This document shows, in pieces, positions 25,151-38,700 of a stretch of DNA of 64,000 bases. The notes beneath the pieces are model-generated. The model had not been told where the DNA came from and searched no databases. It saw nothing but the letters and a program-made list of their open reading frames with translations. The position numbers were made by a program, and so were the translations under genes. Position 1 is the stretch's first letter, and every line of letters starts with the position of its first letter. The stretch comes from Sitta carolinensis (Eukaryota; Chordata; Aves; Passeriformes; Sittidae): positions 7,775,501-7,839,500 of the forward strand of contig CM063290.1 in the NCBI GenBank assembly GCA_032173965.1, given 5' to 3'.

Positions 25151-28100
25151 CTGGGAGGTATTTTAAAATTTATTCCAAAGTGCAGAGGACAGAAAGTTCA
25201 AATCCAAGGGCCTGTCTGCTACTAAGTGCAATAGACTGTATTTTTCTACATGGTGTTTTTGTTACTTGCCCTGCCTCTGAGCTGTTACTGTCCTGCTGGG
25301 TTTCATTTTTACAGCTCCTTGTATGGTTCGTTTCTGATAGTTTTCTGCTGAAATCAAATATTGCACTGCAAACTTACCTAGTAAAGTCTCTTCTGCCTAT
25401 GGTACCGCATTCATGATGGGTTGGAAACAGGCTGGGTTCTTCCCACAGCTGGGACTCATCTTGCCATGTTTTCTTATGCCACACAGCAGCTATTCCCTCA
25501 CCTCTGTCACATGCTATTGCTGAAGAAATCAGGCTGTTACCCACCTACAGATAATATGCCTATCTTTTGTTTGAGGTGCAATGCCCTAGCAGGCAGCAGA
25601 AAGCTGCAGGAACTGCTTAGAATCTGGTACAAAAACATAAGCTCCTGTGGGGGACGTCCTGCAGCCTTTTCAGGGGTATAAATGCCTTTGACTTTTTGTA
25701 TCGATGAACTCAGTGTCACCATGGAGCAAAATGTCTTGCCTTTCATACAGTTGAGTAGTCACTGTTCTCTACCCACTTCTCAAGACAGTGATCCTCAAAA
25801 AATCAGCTGCTATGAGCAATCCAGCCTGGCCATGCTAAACCAAAATTCACGGTCTGTATTCTAGCCACACAAAGGTTAAAGATTCCCTCATGCTAGCATG
25901 CTGAAAAGGAAGGTGAAGTAGCAAAGCAACAGGATGGCTTTTGTGGTTTATAATATATCAATTTGTACAGTAAATAGGGTCTGTGTTTAATGCTCCCCTG
26001 CAGCGATGACTATTAATAATAAAAGGCCCTGAAAGGAACTGAACTTTCATGATAAAGTATTTCTGACAGCTCGCTCCTCAGCACAACAACTGTTGTCCCC
26101 AGAGACTCATTCAACATTCATTTGAATCATGGAGAAAGAGGACCAGCTTGGAAGATGTTTTTTCTGGAGTGCAGAGGGGGACTTTGATCCTAGCTCAGAT
26201 AACAGCTGCTCTACCTGAGCAGATTTTCGGGTAGATGTATCCTGCAGCCCAGGTAAGCCTCGAGGGAGGTGTCTGGTTGACCTCAAAGCTCAGGGAAGGC
26301 ACCTGATACCTGAGGGAGGGTCTTTGAATGGGCAGGAGGACCTGGCAGTGCATTTTATCATCGTGTCAGTCTCACGTTTCTGGCGAGAGCCAGCGCACAC
26401 AGGAAAGCAACTCCTGAAGGGATTCAAGTCGCACCTTGCATTTTTTTCCCATTGTAAAATAAAAAGGAGGCAAAAAGCCAAAATACTTTGATTAGATTTT
26501 GTCTGTACTATTGTGTTTTCTCACTGCCCTTGGAGAGTACAAAGCACTTCATTTGAAATCCATGACCCTGATTTCCCAAGCTGGAGCAAAAAGCAAATAA
26601 CTGATACTTGATAAACTTCTCAGAGAAAAATGAAACAGTTGATATAGTGCCTATAGGAACTGCAGTGATGGGTATAATGCACATTCTTACAGTAAACAGA
26701 CAATGCTAGTTGCTGCAAAATGTGTCAAATTCTTTGGTACTTATGCAGACAAAAATACAACTGAAAATAATTTTAGCTTTGAGCGGGATATAATAAAGAT
26801 TACTATATGATTTTTTTTTTTTATTCTCTCAACAGCATCTGTGCTGGTTCCCATAAATTAATGTGGAAAATATTTGGGATTTCTTGATTGTAGAAGTGAC
26901 AGTGCACTGATTTTCCAAAACTGATTTCATTTTAATAATTCTTTTTCTTTTCCCATGCCTGTCTTTGTGACACTGAGGTAAACTCAGAGTAGCCCAGATA
27001 GAAATTGCACTAATTAACTTTTAAATATTTTACTTCAAGGCCATTTGGAAACAAACTCCTCAAAAACTGTTCCTTTATTTATGAATAATCTCTTCATTCA
27101 TTTTCTCACCAAGGACAGTTTATTATTCCCTCTTAACCTGAAGTGGAGAAGGCTCTAAGATATCCCTTGATTTGGAATCTCACATTATGCCCTTGATACC
27201 AAGACTTTTTAAAGTAAAACTCCTTTCAGAAATAAAGACACTTACTGAAGTAAGTATCTTGTAAGACAGGTATTGATCGTCTTCCTGGTATTGACCTTCT
27301 TCCAAACAGTCAATACAAGATTTTCAAAAGTAATGGAAACACTGCTGATCATAGGCTTTTTGGGAGTAATTTAAAGGAAACCAAAGGAAACATTGTGGGA
27401 AAACAAATGGAATGAGTGTTTAAAAGCAAGCTGAAACTTTCCCTCAGTCATAGTCAATACAGACAGGGGCAGTCAAAGTTGCACCCAAAATTATCAGAGC
27501 TTTCAGTCTGAGAGCAGATGGTTTGTGGTGTCCAGGGCAAGAACCTTGCATAGCCCCTTTCTGCTGGAGTGTGGCAGCTGTCTGCACTACTAGGAACAGG
27601 GCCAGGGAGGAATTATTTTAACTGTAGAGTTCATGAGATAAAGATAACGAAGTATGGACCATGGATGGAAGCTCTGCCCAGGGGTGGGTTTTGGTGTTTC
27701 TGAACAAAAACCTGCTTGTGAAGAGAACAGACGTGCACAAAGTCCAGCCCTGCAGCAAATTTTCAGTGTCTTTTCCTGCATAAAGACTAGGGACAAGCCA
27801 GCTGCAGTGCACACACACGGAGGCATCCTCTGGCTTCCCGCAGCACCAAGATGTGGCAGAGAGGCATCAAGGTAAAAGAACCATGCTTTGGAAAGTTTTA
27901 GCTGCTGAAAGAGGCTTTGAAGATGTTTGAGGAGGAAGGATTTCTGTGGTTCTTTTGTACTTAGTTTACACAGCCAACCTTTCAAAGTGCTAACAGAGTC
28001 CAGAGCCTAGAAACATTCACAGTTGCTTCGAAGTTAAGGGTTTTGTCCTGTTAAGTCATTACATTATCTGAGTATAAACCAAAGAGTTTTCAGCTCTGAA

Positions 28101-28215
28101 TAATTTAGGTGAAAGAGTTAGCCCCAGGCCAGGTGCTTTACTTAGGGAGATGGTGAAATAAATTATTCAGAAAGGGAGACAGGTAAAACAGATGGAAAAG
28201 GCCGCCAAAACGAGA
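25151..28215. other. Unique non-coding sequence
   Basis: No gene or repeat recognised beyond a 12-T run at 26811-26822. Nested frames on both strands at 27590-27985 have no recognisable similarity. Confidence 0.5.
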
Positions 28216-28229
28216 CACCCAGAGGGCAG
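28216..28229 (+). promoter_or_regulatory. CTCF-like core motif
   Basis: By eye, 12 of 14 positions match the CTCF core CCASYAGRKGGCRS, including the invariant AG-GGC part (CAGAGGGCAG). It lies in a small CpG-containing patch. Single motif matches are frequent in any genome. Confidence 0.22.
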
Positions 28230-28540
28230 CTGTTTTGCAGGTCCCCTGTGAAGCACCTCACTTACTAGGAGGGCCGTGGTAATGAGTCAAGCAGTGGTGT
28301 TGAAACGGAACTTTGCCTTGTTAATTCATGTGGTGGTCACAGGGAATACAGGTACTGATACCCAGAAGCAATCACCACTGTGTCCAAGCCTGTGCAACCC
28401 TCACTTTATCATTAGAGAGTACATTTGCAAAGCACTTAGGACAGGGGTTCCTAAATTATTTGATTTTGAAAATGATCCTCAGTGGGGAGGGGAAAAATAC
28501 ACAAAATATTTACTCAATCTAAACAGTTTTTCAAACACAA

Positions 28541-28716
28541 AGAATCAGAGAATGGCCTGGTCTGGAAAGGATCTTAATGCTCATGGATTTTCAACCCTCT
28601 GCTGTGGGCAGGGACACCTTCCTCTAGCCCAGGTTGCTCAGAGCCCCTTCCGACCTGGCCTGGAACCCTTCCATGGATGGGGCATCCACAGCTTCTCTGG
28701 GAAACTTGTTCCAGTT
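28541..28716 (-). mobile_element. CR1 LINE, 3'-end fragment
   Basis: Read on the minus strand this is the conserved 3' end of an avian CR1 retrotransposon. On the plus strand the diagnostic words appear in order: AGAATCAGAGAATGGCCTGG (the terminal octamer-repeat end), CTGTGGGCAGGGACACC, CCAGGTTGCTCAGAGCCCC, ACCTGGCCTGGAACCCTTCC, GGATGGGGCATCCACAGCTT and CTGGGAAACTTGTTCCAGT. Similarity stops abruptly after CCAGT at 28716, so only the last ~180 bp of a roughly 4.5-kb element is present, the usual 5' truncation of CR1. The copy is moderately diverged. No target-site duplication is expected, as CR1 typically makes none. The overlapping open frame (28276-28761) is not a gene. Confidence 0.95.
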
Positions 28717-31700
28717 GCATTTGTTTTCCCACTCATATCTAGATTCCAAATTTTGATTTAACTTGTGCTATTTGGAGTACATTTTTCAAGGCAATTTGGG
28801 ATTCCTACTACTTCTGTTTATGGTCATATGTGTCAATTTTTATAGAACACATCATTTCAACAATGATAAATAAAGCCCTTTGCTATTAAAAGTACTCAAA
28901 TAGTCCAGGAACTTATGCCAAAGCAATGAAAAGTTCTAAATTATCTTGCCATTTTTACTGACAAGTGAATATTTTACTGGCTTTTACTGTCAGTCAATGT
29001 TTGATTCTTTTGCTAATGACAATCACTAACTTTACTGATGCTTGGCAACGTAAGACTAGTGTAATGAATGTATACAAAAGATGACACCATTTCTTTTAGG
29101 GAAGCTAAATAAACACATCACTGCAATGTTGGTTTTCATTCCCATAATACAGTAACTATTCACACAAATAATTGTCCTGGTTATGAGGGAATAAGTTACC
29201 TGCGCAAATGGCAAATTAGATATGCAGTTGTCCAGTGAGATGTTTTTGTAAACAGGAGCTTGGAACTTTGCCCAAGTCTCTCTCACTAGGGATGAGCTTT
29301 CACCAAAAAGAGAATCCCAATACCAATCCCTCTCTCTCCTGGTTCCCTGCCCCAGGAGCAAGTGATGAAAGGTACAAGAGAGGACACAAGGCAACTATGA
29401 AGAGAAGGAAAGCAAAAGGAAGTCCTTGAGCAAGGAAAAGAGGGCAACAGATGAAAGATTTGATAAAAGGAAAGCACTGTGAGGAAAGAATACTGGTGTG
29501 GCAAACACTGAGAAATCCTCCCTCTATAATTTCATTCTAGATTTTTATACCCTCCTGAAAAATGGCACCTAAATTGCTGTGGCCCCACTGTCTTCTTGGA
29601 GAATCTGATTCACAGCTGGACCTTGAAAATTTCAACTAATTCCTATTTTCTGTATCTTCTCTTTGTTGAGTCACCCCTGTGGGGCAGAAACCCTACCTTG
29701 GCATCTTCTGTTTATGATGTTCAGCATAATCAATACTCAGCCTTACTGGGGCTGGGTGTGAGTGCAGCACAGCTAACACAGTTACAGACACAGCCCCAGC
29801 AAAAAGCTCACTTGTACATGGATCAGGACAGCAACTCATCCCCTATGATCTTTAGATTGCATTTCCACCCAGAAAGGTTTAAATGAAGAAAACACATTTG
29901 TGTTGCTGTTGTTGCAACATAAGCTATCACGGAAATAATCTCTCAGTCAAGGGACTATCTAGATCTACCAGAGGCCTTTGAAATGCAAACAACTTTTTTC
30001 AGGTATAATTTGTTTGTTGAAGTCATGCATTAATGATGTAGCAATAAAATTGTGTGAAAATTAATAAGAAGAGATTATGGCTTCACTAAAATTCCAGGAA
30101 GAACTGTCACAAAAATGAAATCTCTTGTTTAATCTCAAATGTCAGTCAAGGTCGCACAAAAGGGCTCAAATTTAACTTTATAAAAAAGTTAGTCTTTTTC
30201 CTTTTCAACTTTGCTCCAGTGTAAAAGTTCTTCTCAAATAACACTTTATGTAATTGTTTTTCAAAATGAGTGTAAGACGATCTTCTCAGGCATCCTCAGG
30301 AAGTTTTTTTGCTGTTTTATAGGAGTTTTAAGAAATTGTTAGATACTCTTGCTGTCTAATGGTTCCTCTGAGCTGACATCTTGCTTGTACTTATCTGAGA
30401 TATTATGTAAGACCAAGAATTTCAGTTATTTTCTAGTTAGACAAGTGAGAATGTGAGCTAAGGATAGCACTTGGTCAATAAAGCCTTTCACTTCCTTTGT
30501 AATTCCTTTGATCTCCAAGGTGGATTTTGCCATCCTCTTCAAAGAAAACAATATCCACTGATGTCCATCTTTTCTGATTCCCTCTTGAGGTCTTTCCTTC
30601 TTTGTGACCATCACTTGGCTTCCTGACTTCTATCATTTGGTAGCTAACTTGGATATACTTGAAGTATTTACTCTTCTTTCATATATCTGTTTTCTTGGCC
30701 CTGTTCTCATCTTACCAACATTTTAATTAGCTTTATTTTCTGTCTTTTTTTTCTAAAAAGGCAGCCATTTTTATTTTCTGTTGGTTTTTTACCATTGTTT
30801 ATACTGATCTCTTCATTTGATATTCTTTTCGTAAGTGATATTTTTTACCAATTTAATGATTATCTCTAATTTGTGTGTCTGTCTGTTGTAATCTACATAT
30901 CTGTATATTCCTTATGGCATTTTTTCTTTAGGCGAGTGTTTGTTACACAGCAATGATATCCTGCAAATGCTAGTTAGAAACTCTTTTCAAATCACATAAT
31001 CACTTTGCAGTTCTATTTTGAATTCCCATCCTAAAGGATAAAAACATATATATCTAACTGCATTAGCAGTTGGAGGTGAATTACCCAGTTGCTCAAGAAG
31101 GGATTGTGATTTCACCTCATTAGAAGGTTTTTCTCTTTCCTTCCCAGGTTTTATAATCAGTAAATGAGAAAGATCACAACTGTTGTGTCCAGCCCTGGGG
31201 CAGTGTGAGACAAAACAAGAAAGATATTCTTTTAGCAATTGCTTCCCATATCAATGCATAGAAAGGAGTTTTCATTTAGTTTGTTGGAAAACAGCATCTT
31301 CTGCTGAGAGGAAACTAATGCAGGTAACAGATCTGGATTAGCACAGACTATGGAAGGACAGGAGGTTCCAGGAAACAGCCACCTGCTCATCAGTGAAGTG
31401 GAAAAGCTCTAAACTTATTTTCTATTACTTTGAATATACTTCTCAAAATATGACAATATTTGTTAAAATAAATATTAACTATTTTTTTAATTATGTTATA
31501 AAATACTAAACAACTCTGGCTGAGATATGTGAACAATTCAGCAGCTTTGCAGGCAGAAGATTTAATAAGTGATACTGTACACACACTTGAGAAAATAATT
31601 TGGTTCTTACTTTGTTCACATCATTATAAATAGTGCCCTGATTAAACAGAAAAAGATATTTTTCAACCAAAATTATTCTAAAGGTTCTATTTAGATTAAA

Positions 31701-32681
31701 CTAATTTAAAGTTCTATTAAAATTTTAAAAAATCAGAAAATGGAAGTATTTCTGATGTGATTGGAAAGGCTGATGTACGTTGTTTTCACTCAACACGTCA
31801 TTAAAGAGGAGGCAAAGTGCTATATTCAGCTTAGCTGAACTGAAAATAATAATGGAACTGAGAAAGGTGTGTTTGAAAATTTGAGAAATCTCACCAGTGT
31901 ATTCCGTGTTTCTCTGGAAAAGCAGATAATTTCAGGAATGACCTCATTCCACAGTATAGAGAGCACCTACTTTCATGCATATAAATTGACCTTCCTAGAG
32001 GATTTCATGTAGGTAAATTCCAAAATGTAATGAAACTATTTTTAGCGTCTTATACAATTTTTGCAGTAATATTTATTGTGAAAATGAGGCTTGTACATAA
32101 CCTATGGGCTCGATCAATTATTCTAAGATGTTTGCAAGAGCTTGAAATTATAATCTTTCTGTTATGAAAGGGAAAATCTTTATCATCGGATGCACGGCTT
32201 GATCTCTTTTTTAAGGTGCCTGGAAATTAAGAGAGGCTGATTTTTTTAAGTCATTACAGTAGAATATTTTTTGACTCTGCTCCATTAAAGTGGGTGGGAT
32301 ACAGCTGAGATCAGGTTCAGCCTGACAAGACTGAGGTATTTCATTTGCAACCTATACAATGAATTTTTAATAATGAATATAATCAGCAGTATTACCAACC
32401 ACTTAATGATTCAGAGGCAGGTTTACCCCAATGCACTTGCTTATTATATGTTCACAGAGAACAGCAGTGAACTTCATCTTAAAAAAATATTTTACATACA
32501 CTTTGTATACAAGAGGAGAAATTACAGAAAGTCCGAGCTTGTATTTTGAAACTAAATCAAAGTTATGGGAAGGATATCACTCTTTTAAACCTTTCTCTAA
32601 CTTTTTCCTTTTTTTTTTATCTCCAGAAAAGGAAATGCAAGAGAAGTTGGATTTGTTAATAGATTTCTATGACCCATTGTA
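28717..32681. other. Unique AT-rich non-coding sequence
   Basis: No gene recognised. Contains a purine-rich stretch at about 29340-29500 (GAAAGG/AAGAG words) and a T-rich stretch at about 30600-30950. No periodic repeat is resolvable in either. Confidence 0.55.
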
Positions 32682-32708
32682 AAATATTTCAAATATTTCA
32701 AATATTTC
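32682..32708 (+). repeat. 9-bp tandem repeat, three copies
   Basis: AAATATTTC is repeated three times without change. The unit is itself nearly palindromic. Confidence 0.9.
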
Positions 32709-35700
32709 AGATTTGGTAAGTAGGGAAGAGAATTAAAAGGACTTGCTTTTACTAGGGGGTATTATTTTTTCAATAATGTTTCATGGACATATGAAACTAA
32801 CTGGCTAACTCCATTGGCACATTCCAGCCAAATACAAAAGAAGTGAGATGGTGACTGAAAGGATGGAGAGAGGAGTTTACAATATGGAGCAGCAGGGTTG
32901 TGTAATAGTGTATAATTCCTGTGTGGTCTGCTGAGAAGTGCCAATCTGTGCAATCTGTTATGGCAAAAAGCCAGAAAAGAAGCCATAAAAACTGGCACCA
33001 AGTGAAGACAAGGTACTACAGCCTTAGGGTTTGTAGCCCATGACATGTAGTGGAGAAGGAAGATATCATGGGGGTTTAGTGACACTTTCTATGCAAAGCC
33101 TGACAAATCAAATTCTGACTGGCCTGTTGCAAAACAAAATGTTTGTATTTCATCAAGCCATAAAGATGGAACAGTTAAATCAACACAGAGATAAATTTAT
33201 CTGGGGAATCTATGGAAGAGGAGAGATAGGGAAGTGGTGAAGGAAAGAAAAGACCACAGAGGCTCCCTTGGATGGATTTATGCAATGTACTCTTAAGACA
33301 CGGTGATCTCCCTTCTCCATTGCCCTCAGTTCTGAAGGGGGCACAGCTGTGGTGCAGGAATTCCACTGGCAGACAGTCCAGATACCCATTAGGTGTGCAG
33401 AGAACCAGCTTGGTCTGTTGCCTCATGGGATTTGCAATGGCATTGGTGTTGTTGGTTTTCCAGATGCCTTCCTGTTCCCAAGAGATTTCCTCACAGAATT
33501 TCCAGGGAGCTTACAAAAGTGGCCTTTCTCCCAACTGAGGGTTTTAAAAGCTGAACGGTCATGATTTTCAAATCATGCATCATAGTTTGATATCACTCAT
33601 GAAGTGACACACAAGTCAATGGGGGAAAAAGACACATATGATAAGTGAAATATTTTTAGTATTTTGCTTCAATGGAAAAATACAGTGACACTTTAAATCT
33701 ACTGAAATAGAAGGCAGCTGATATATATATTTTTATATATAAATGTGTATGTGGAAGCTGTTATTAACACACACCTTACTGTAATGATTCATACAGATGT
33801 TAAATAGGATTATGAGGCAAATAAAGGCATAACCATTCTCTTAAATCATGCTATACTGATCAAACAGTTCTGTGCAACATCCCAGCTGTTTACTTACAAC
33901 AAGAAAAAACATCATTAGTGCACATTAGTAGTGTGGTAAAATGGAAATAGTCTCCAAGTACATATTACTCAAGCAAAGAGTACTAAGTGAAATAGAGCCA
34001 AGTTTATCATTAAAGCAAATTTACACTCATCTGAGAAGTTATTTAAAATTAATTTTATCAAATAACTAATGTAAGCCTGTATTTTCTGATTCAACAAACC
34101 TTCAATCACTGCTAAATTTTAAGTATGTAAGTTAATAGTTTTCATCCTGGGGTCCACAGATGCCTGGAGGACCCTGGTCTCTTTCTATGATGACCAGTAG
34201 AAATAAGGAAGAAAAGTGTAAGCCTTTGAAATTCATTGTTCTGCTGGTAAGCTTACAATAACAGCATATTAAAAAGAAGGCTGATAATATAAGCAATCTG
34301 CCTCCTTGTCCATCCAAAAGTGAAGCATGTGAGATTATGGAATTTCAAAACTGTATGCAAACTGTACATCAATTCAACTTATTATTAGACATACTAATTT
34401 ACTGTTATAATAGTTCTACAATCATTTAAATGTTAGCTGTATATATCTCTTTATTTTCTATGCAGTTGAAACCCAAGGAGCACTCTGGAATACAAAGAGA
34501 ATAAGCAGTGAGTTGGAGATGATGGAAAATACATTGTGGATATTTGTCCCAAGTGATAACGTGACACAGAAGTTAATGCAAATTTACTTCTCAGTTTTAA
34601 ACCTTTAAAATGTTATAGGGTGGCAACTACTTTCTCTAATACAAATCATTGTGCCCTGTGTCCTTACCAGCTGCTGTGCCCAACAAGCCCTTTGGTCAAA
34701 AAGAAAACTGATAAACAGTCTCAACAATTTCTTCTGAGCTCTTTTGTAGAGCCATGTGTGTGGCAGCATTGATATGGCAGGTGTCTGTACCTGCAAAGAG
34801 ATAAAAAGAACATTTTTGCTGTTGCACCACTGTGTATTTGTACCTGAGTGGAGAGGTAGAGCAGGATTAGGAAATAAGGATGATGTGAAACACAAGAAAG
34901 ATGATCTAGTAGATTGGGTAGTAACTAGTAGTTGGAATACCAGAGGTAAAAATAAATTTGGATAAAATTTCCTGCTGAAATTTTTTCCTGTCCTGCCATA
35001 TCACTGCCCTGTGGCCTCCAGAGAGTCATACAGACCTGACTCAGAAAATCTGAAGATACTCAGGATCCTACCTTCCCTTTGGAAACAATCAGGATATAAG
35101 TACCTGAATACCTTGGAGAAAAAGCCTTTAATCCTTGTGTTTCCTTCAACTCCCCTAGAGACAGATAGTGCCTCTCTGAGAATGTCATCATTTACGTGTG
35201 AAGTTTTAAGATATTGTGGTAAAGAGGCCACAGAATTACCTAATGCAGATGCTTTCCACCAGATAGATCCTTCAAGACAGCATAAAGTTTTGGCTGTTGT
35301 TGTATTTGTTTATGCTCTGCAGCAGTTTTGATTTTTATTTTGCTTCTGTGAGCACTCTGTGGAGGCTCTCTTTGGTCTTGGTTATCACTACAGATTCTGT
35401 TTTTATTGTTGTGTTATGGAAAAACCTAGTATCTTAACCTGAAACTGTTTGGAGTCCAGGACAGTGATGGGAAAAAGGGGGTTTAATCATCAAAGCTATC
35501 AATCAGACAAACAGGATTTTTTCTTTTTTTTTAACAGGAATTTATTATAATTTTATTTTTTCTTTGCAGAGCTCTTTTTCTTGAAGCACTTTCCCAAAGC
35601 TAGGCCAGAAAATTCAATGCTCACATCTGTTTTCATTGTCCACCTTTTCTGGCACAGAGATTGATCTTGAATTTTATTTTTTCCCCAAAAGGAAAAACCC

Positions 35701-38700
35701 AACTGTGCAAAATAAATTCAGATCTCTACTGGGTACTTTTATAAAACTAATGGTAAGTTTCTGTGCTCCCAGCTGGGCATGTTAGGTTTCCATCTTGATT
35801 TTGGATAAATGCTATTGGAATAGAAGATATTTATTATGATGATCATTATATGCAGAGCTGAAAAATTAATGCAGAACTGGGTCTGTAGTCCTGACTAATA
35901 ATTTTGCCGAAGAGAGAGGACAACTGGTCTAGAGAATCAGTAGAAAAACTCTGCCAAATATAGCCATAGGAGAAGTGCAAGGTAATGGAACACTGAAGTA
36001 AAATGAAGTGCTTGGCAGCTTTTAGATCAGTTGAGAACATCTGTCTTCAGTATTCAGAGTGCCTACCTCATCAAAGTCTGTAGTGGGCAGCCAGCTTAGG
36101 GAATGGAATACCTGCTATGGAAATGTACAGGACCTTGGCTTGGAGAGGATTTGTCATGGTGCCTGGCAGATGGCCTGACCTGATCTCAATTAACTTTAAA
36201 TACCCTTTGATGTTGAGAGTGCACTTATCCCACGTTGCCTGGTCTGTTCTGATGGAACGAGGATAAACCCTCTGCCCAGGATGCACGGGGAACTGGGTCC
36301 TGCAGGCACCACTCCACTCACACCTCGAATTTAGGGGCTGGTGCTCACCCCATGAACACATCCCCAGACACCCCCTGAGTGTGTGGATACCTTGCCCAGC
36401 TCCTGGCAGGAAGGGCTGTTGTTCCCATGCTGCAAGCTGAGCTACGGTGGGCTGTGCCTCTCATTTAAGCTCACAGCTGGTGTCTTTGAAAGGGCAGGAG
36501 TTGTACCCCAACCCACATTGTACCAAACTGGGTGTCCCTTACCTCGTTCATCCTTGCAGAGAGTGAAGCAGGGATATCCAGTGTCGCCCTGGCAGGACAG
36601 GAGGGGATCATTTTAGAGACAGTAACACACTCTAGTAACTCCAGGGTGACATCCACAATTTTGGTCCCCTGCCCAAAACCATGCTGTTGGGGAATTATGA
36701 ACCTCAGAGTCATCTAGACTAGTTTCTATTCTGTGTATAAGTTACTGGGGTTTTGCCATACTGCCTGAGGCAGACTCCTGTCAAACTAAATTACATATGG
36801 TCACACAGATGCAGACGATGAACTGCCTACAAGCTCATAATAGAGTTGTTAATATTAAGGTCAGTCTAGAAAATCTCAGACCTGGACTGCTCAGCTTGAA
36901 TTGTATCTTCAATTAATTTAGAATTATGTGTAACTACCAATCCCTAATGAGTCAATGATGTGTCTGGTAAATTACTTTTTTGGCACAGGGAAATATTTTG
37001 TCAGTGCAGAGAGAGAACAGACAAACAAATTTCAAGTTGTCTCAGAGACATGGAGACAGAGACGCTCTGTTCTGTAAAAGCAGCAAGGGACTGTGTTATG
37101 GTATGGTTCTAAAAGTCATATGGCACCACCTGAATTCAGAACCTCCTTCTATTCTAAGACTTGGAAGTTCAGAGCAGACACTGTTAGGACTAGTCAGTGA
37201 TGCCATGGCAAAGTGAGCTGTACCCACACACACAGACCAGAGATCCTACAGACACGAATCTGGGAGGCAGCACAAACTTCTGAGAAGCACTCAGCAGCCT
37301 CAACCCTCTTAAAGCCCCTGGGAAAGGAGGATGCTCAACATATTGCCAGCATGGGCTCTAAAGTGCATTTCAATTGTGTGCTTACCAGGCTCACAAGCTG
37401 GATATTTAAACTCTCAGAATTCAGTCAAATAAGCCCAGTTTACCTCACAGCCAGACTAAGTGCTAATTCCTTAGTTAAGATTATTTCCACATTGAAACAG
37501 AATGCATCCATTCCATGTTGTCTGCATAGTACTTGTAAGAACCAAGGCCAAAATATAGTTTGGAAACTGTACTTTTGTCATTCACTCAATAGTGTTTGAA
37601 ATCTAAATGTTTGGATTTCACAACAATAATAATAATATTGCTTTTGAATGGGAACTCAGCATAGCAATTATCAGCCAACACAAAATGAATGTTTAAAAAA
37701 TTATCACTATCTGAACCTAAGCTTTTATAATGCAAGATGCTTTATAATCTGGTTGAGAAGAAATCCTCATTTTCTGTTAAAATAAAGCAACTGGAGACAA
37801 AGTGAAATAAATAGCAGTAATAACAATACTTTTTGTTATTAAATATTTCACATTTCAAGAATGCCTATTCAAAAAACAAATAGTTCATCAGTTTGGCCAA
37901 TTTCCTTTGGTTGTGAGGAGTACAATGTCTTCATCTGAGTGGACATTCTCACTGTACATCGACTTTAGGGAGACAGTTTATATCCAAGCTTTTGCAATTA
38001 GACTGCCTTGTGTCTGTGTAAATGAATCACTTGCAGTACACATTTTGGTTAACCCCAGTCACTGGGAGGCTTGGGTTCTTCTTAGACCAAAGGGTGAACT
38101 ACTCCAGAGAAGAGATCAGCTGAATGGGCAGAGCACATTTATGGGAGAAACTTCCTAAGTGATGAAGAGGCAAAGTGCTCTGAAGGTTGTCAATCACGTG
38201 TTGCTTCCTTTGATATAAAAGCATGTTTATGTTTACTCTCTTCAAGCCTTGCTAATACTGGGCAGGAGGGCCAGTGTAGAGCAGAGATCTCAGCTGCTGT
38301 GGTGGAAACTGGGAGATCTCTGCACTTCTCATAGTTAGTCCCTAGACTGGGACAAGAGAGTGACCATCCTGAAAAATAAGCCTGAAATCAAGATAGCACC
38401 TGACTTTCCAGGAAAATGTCTCTGTAAGTGTCTCAGCATTCGATAAAGGGTGCTGATGTGCTCAGCTGCACAAGCAGACACAAATACATAAATATGAGTT
38501 TTCTAGATTTGAATCTACACTTGCCAAAAAACCCCAAACTTAATTGATGTCTGTGGCATTACACCTGGTTTCTAGAAATGCTGAATGGGGCTCTCAGTAC
38601 AGGTCCATAAAGTGGTCTTTAATACTTATGTAATTATATTGATGTAATGTCTCTCTTTCCCTTTTATGACAAAGTAATACAAAACCCCGTTCTAACTCCT

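Noticed and set aside
28276..28761. 161-codon plus-strand open frame
   Set aside because: Its second half is antisense CR1 3' UTR sequence, so it is not a gene.
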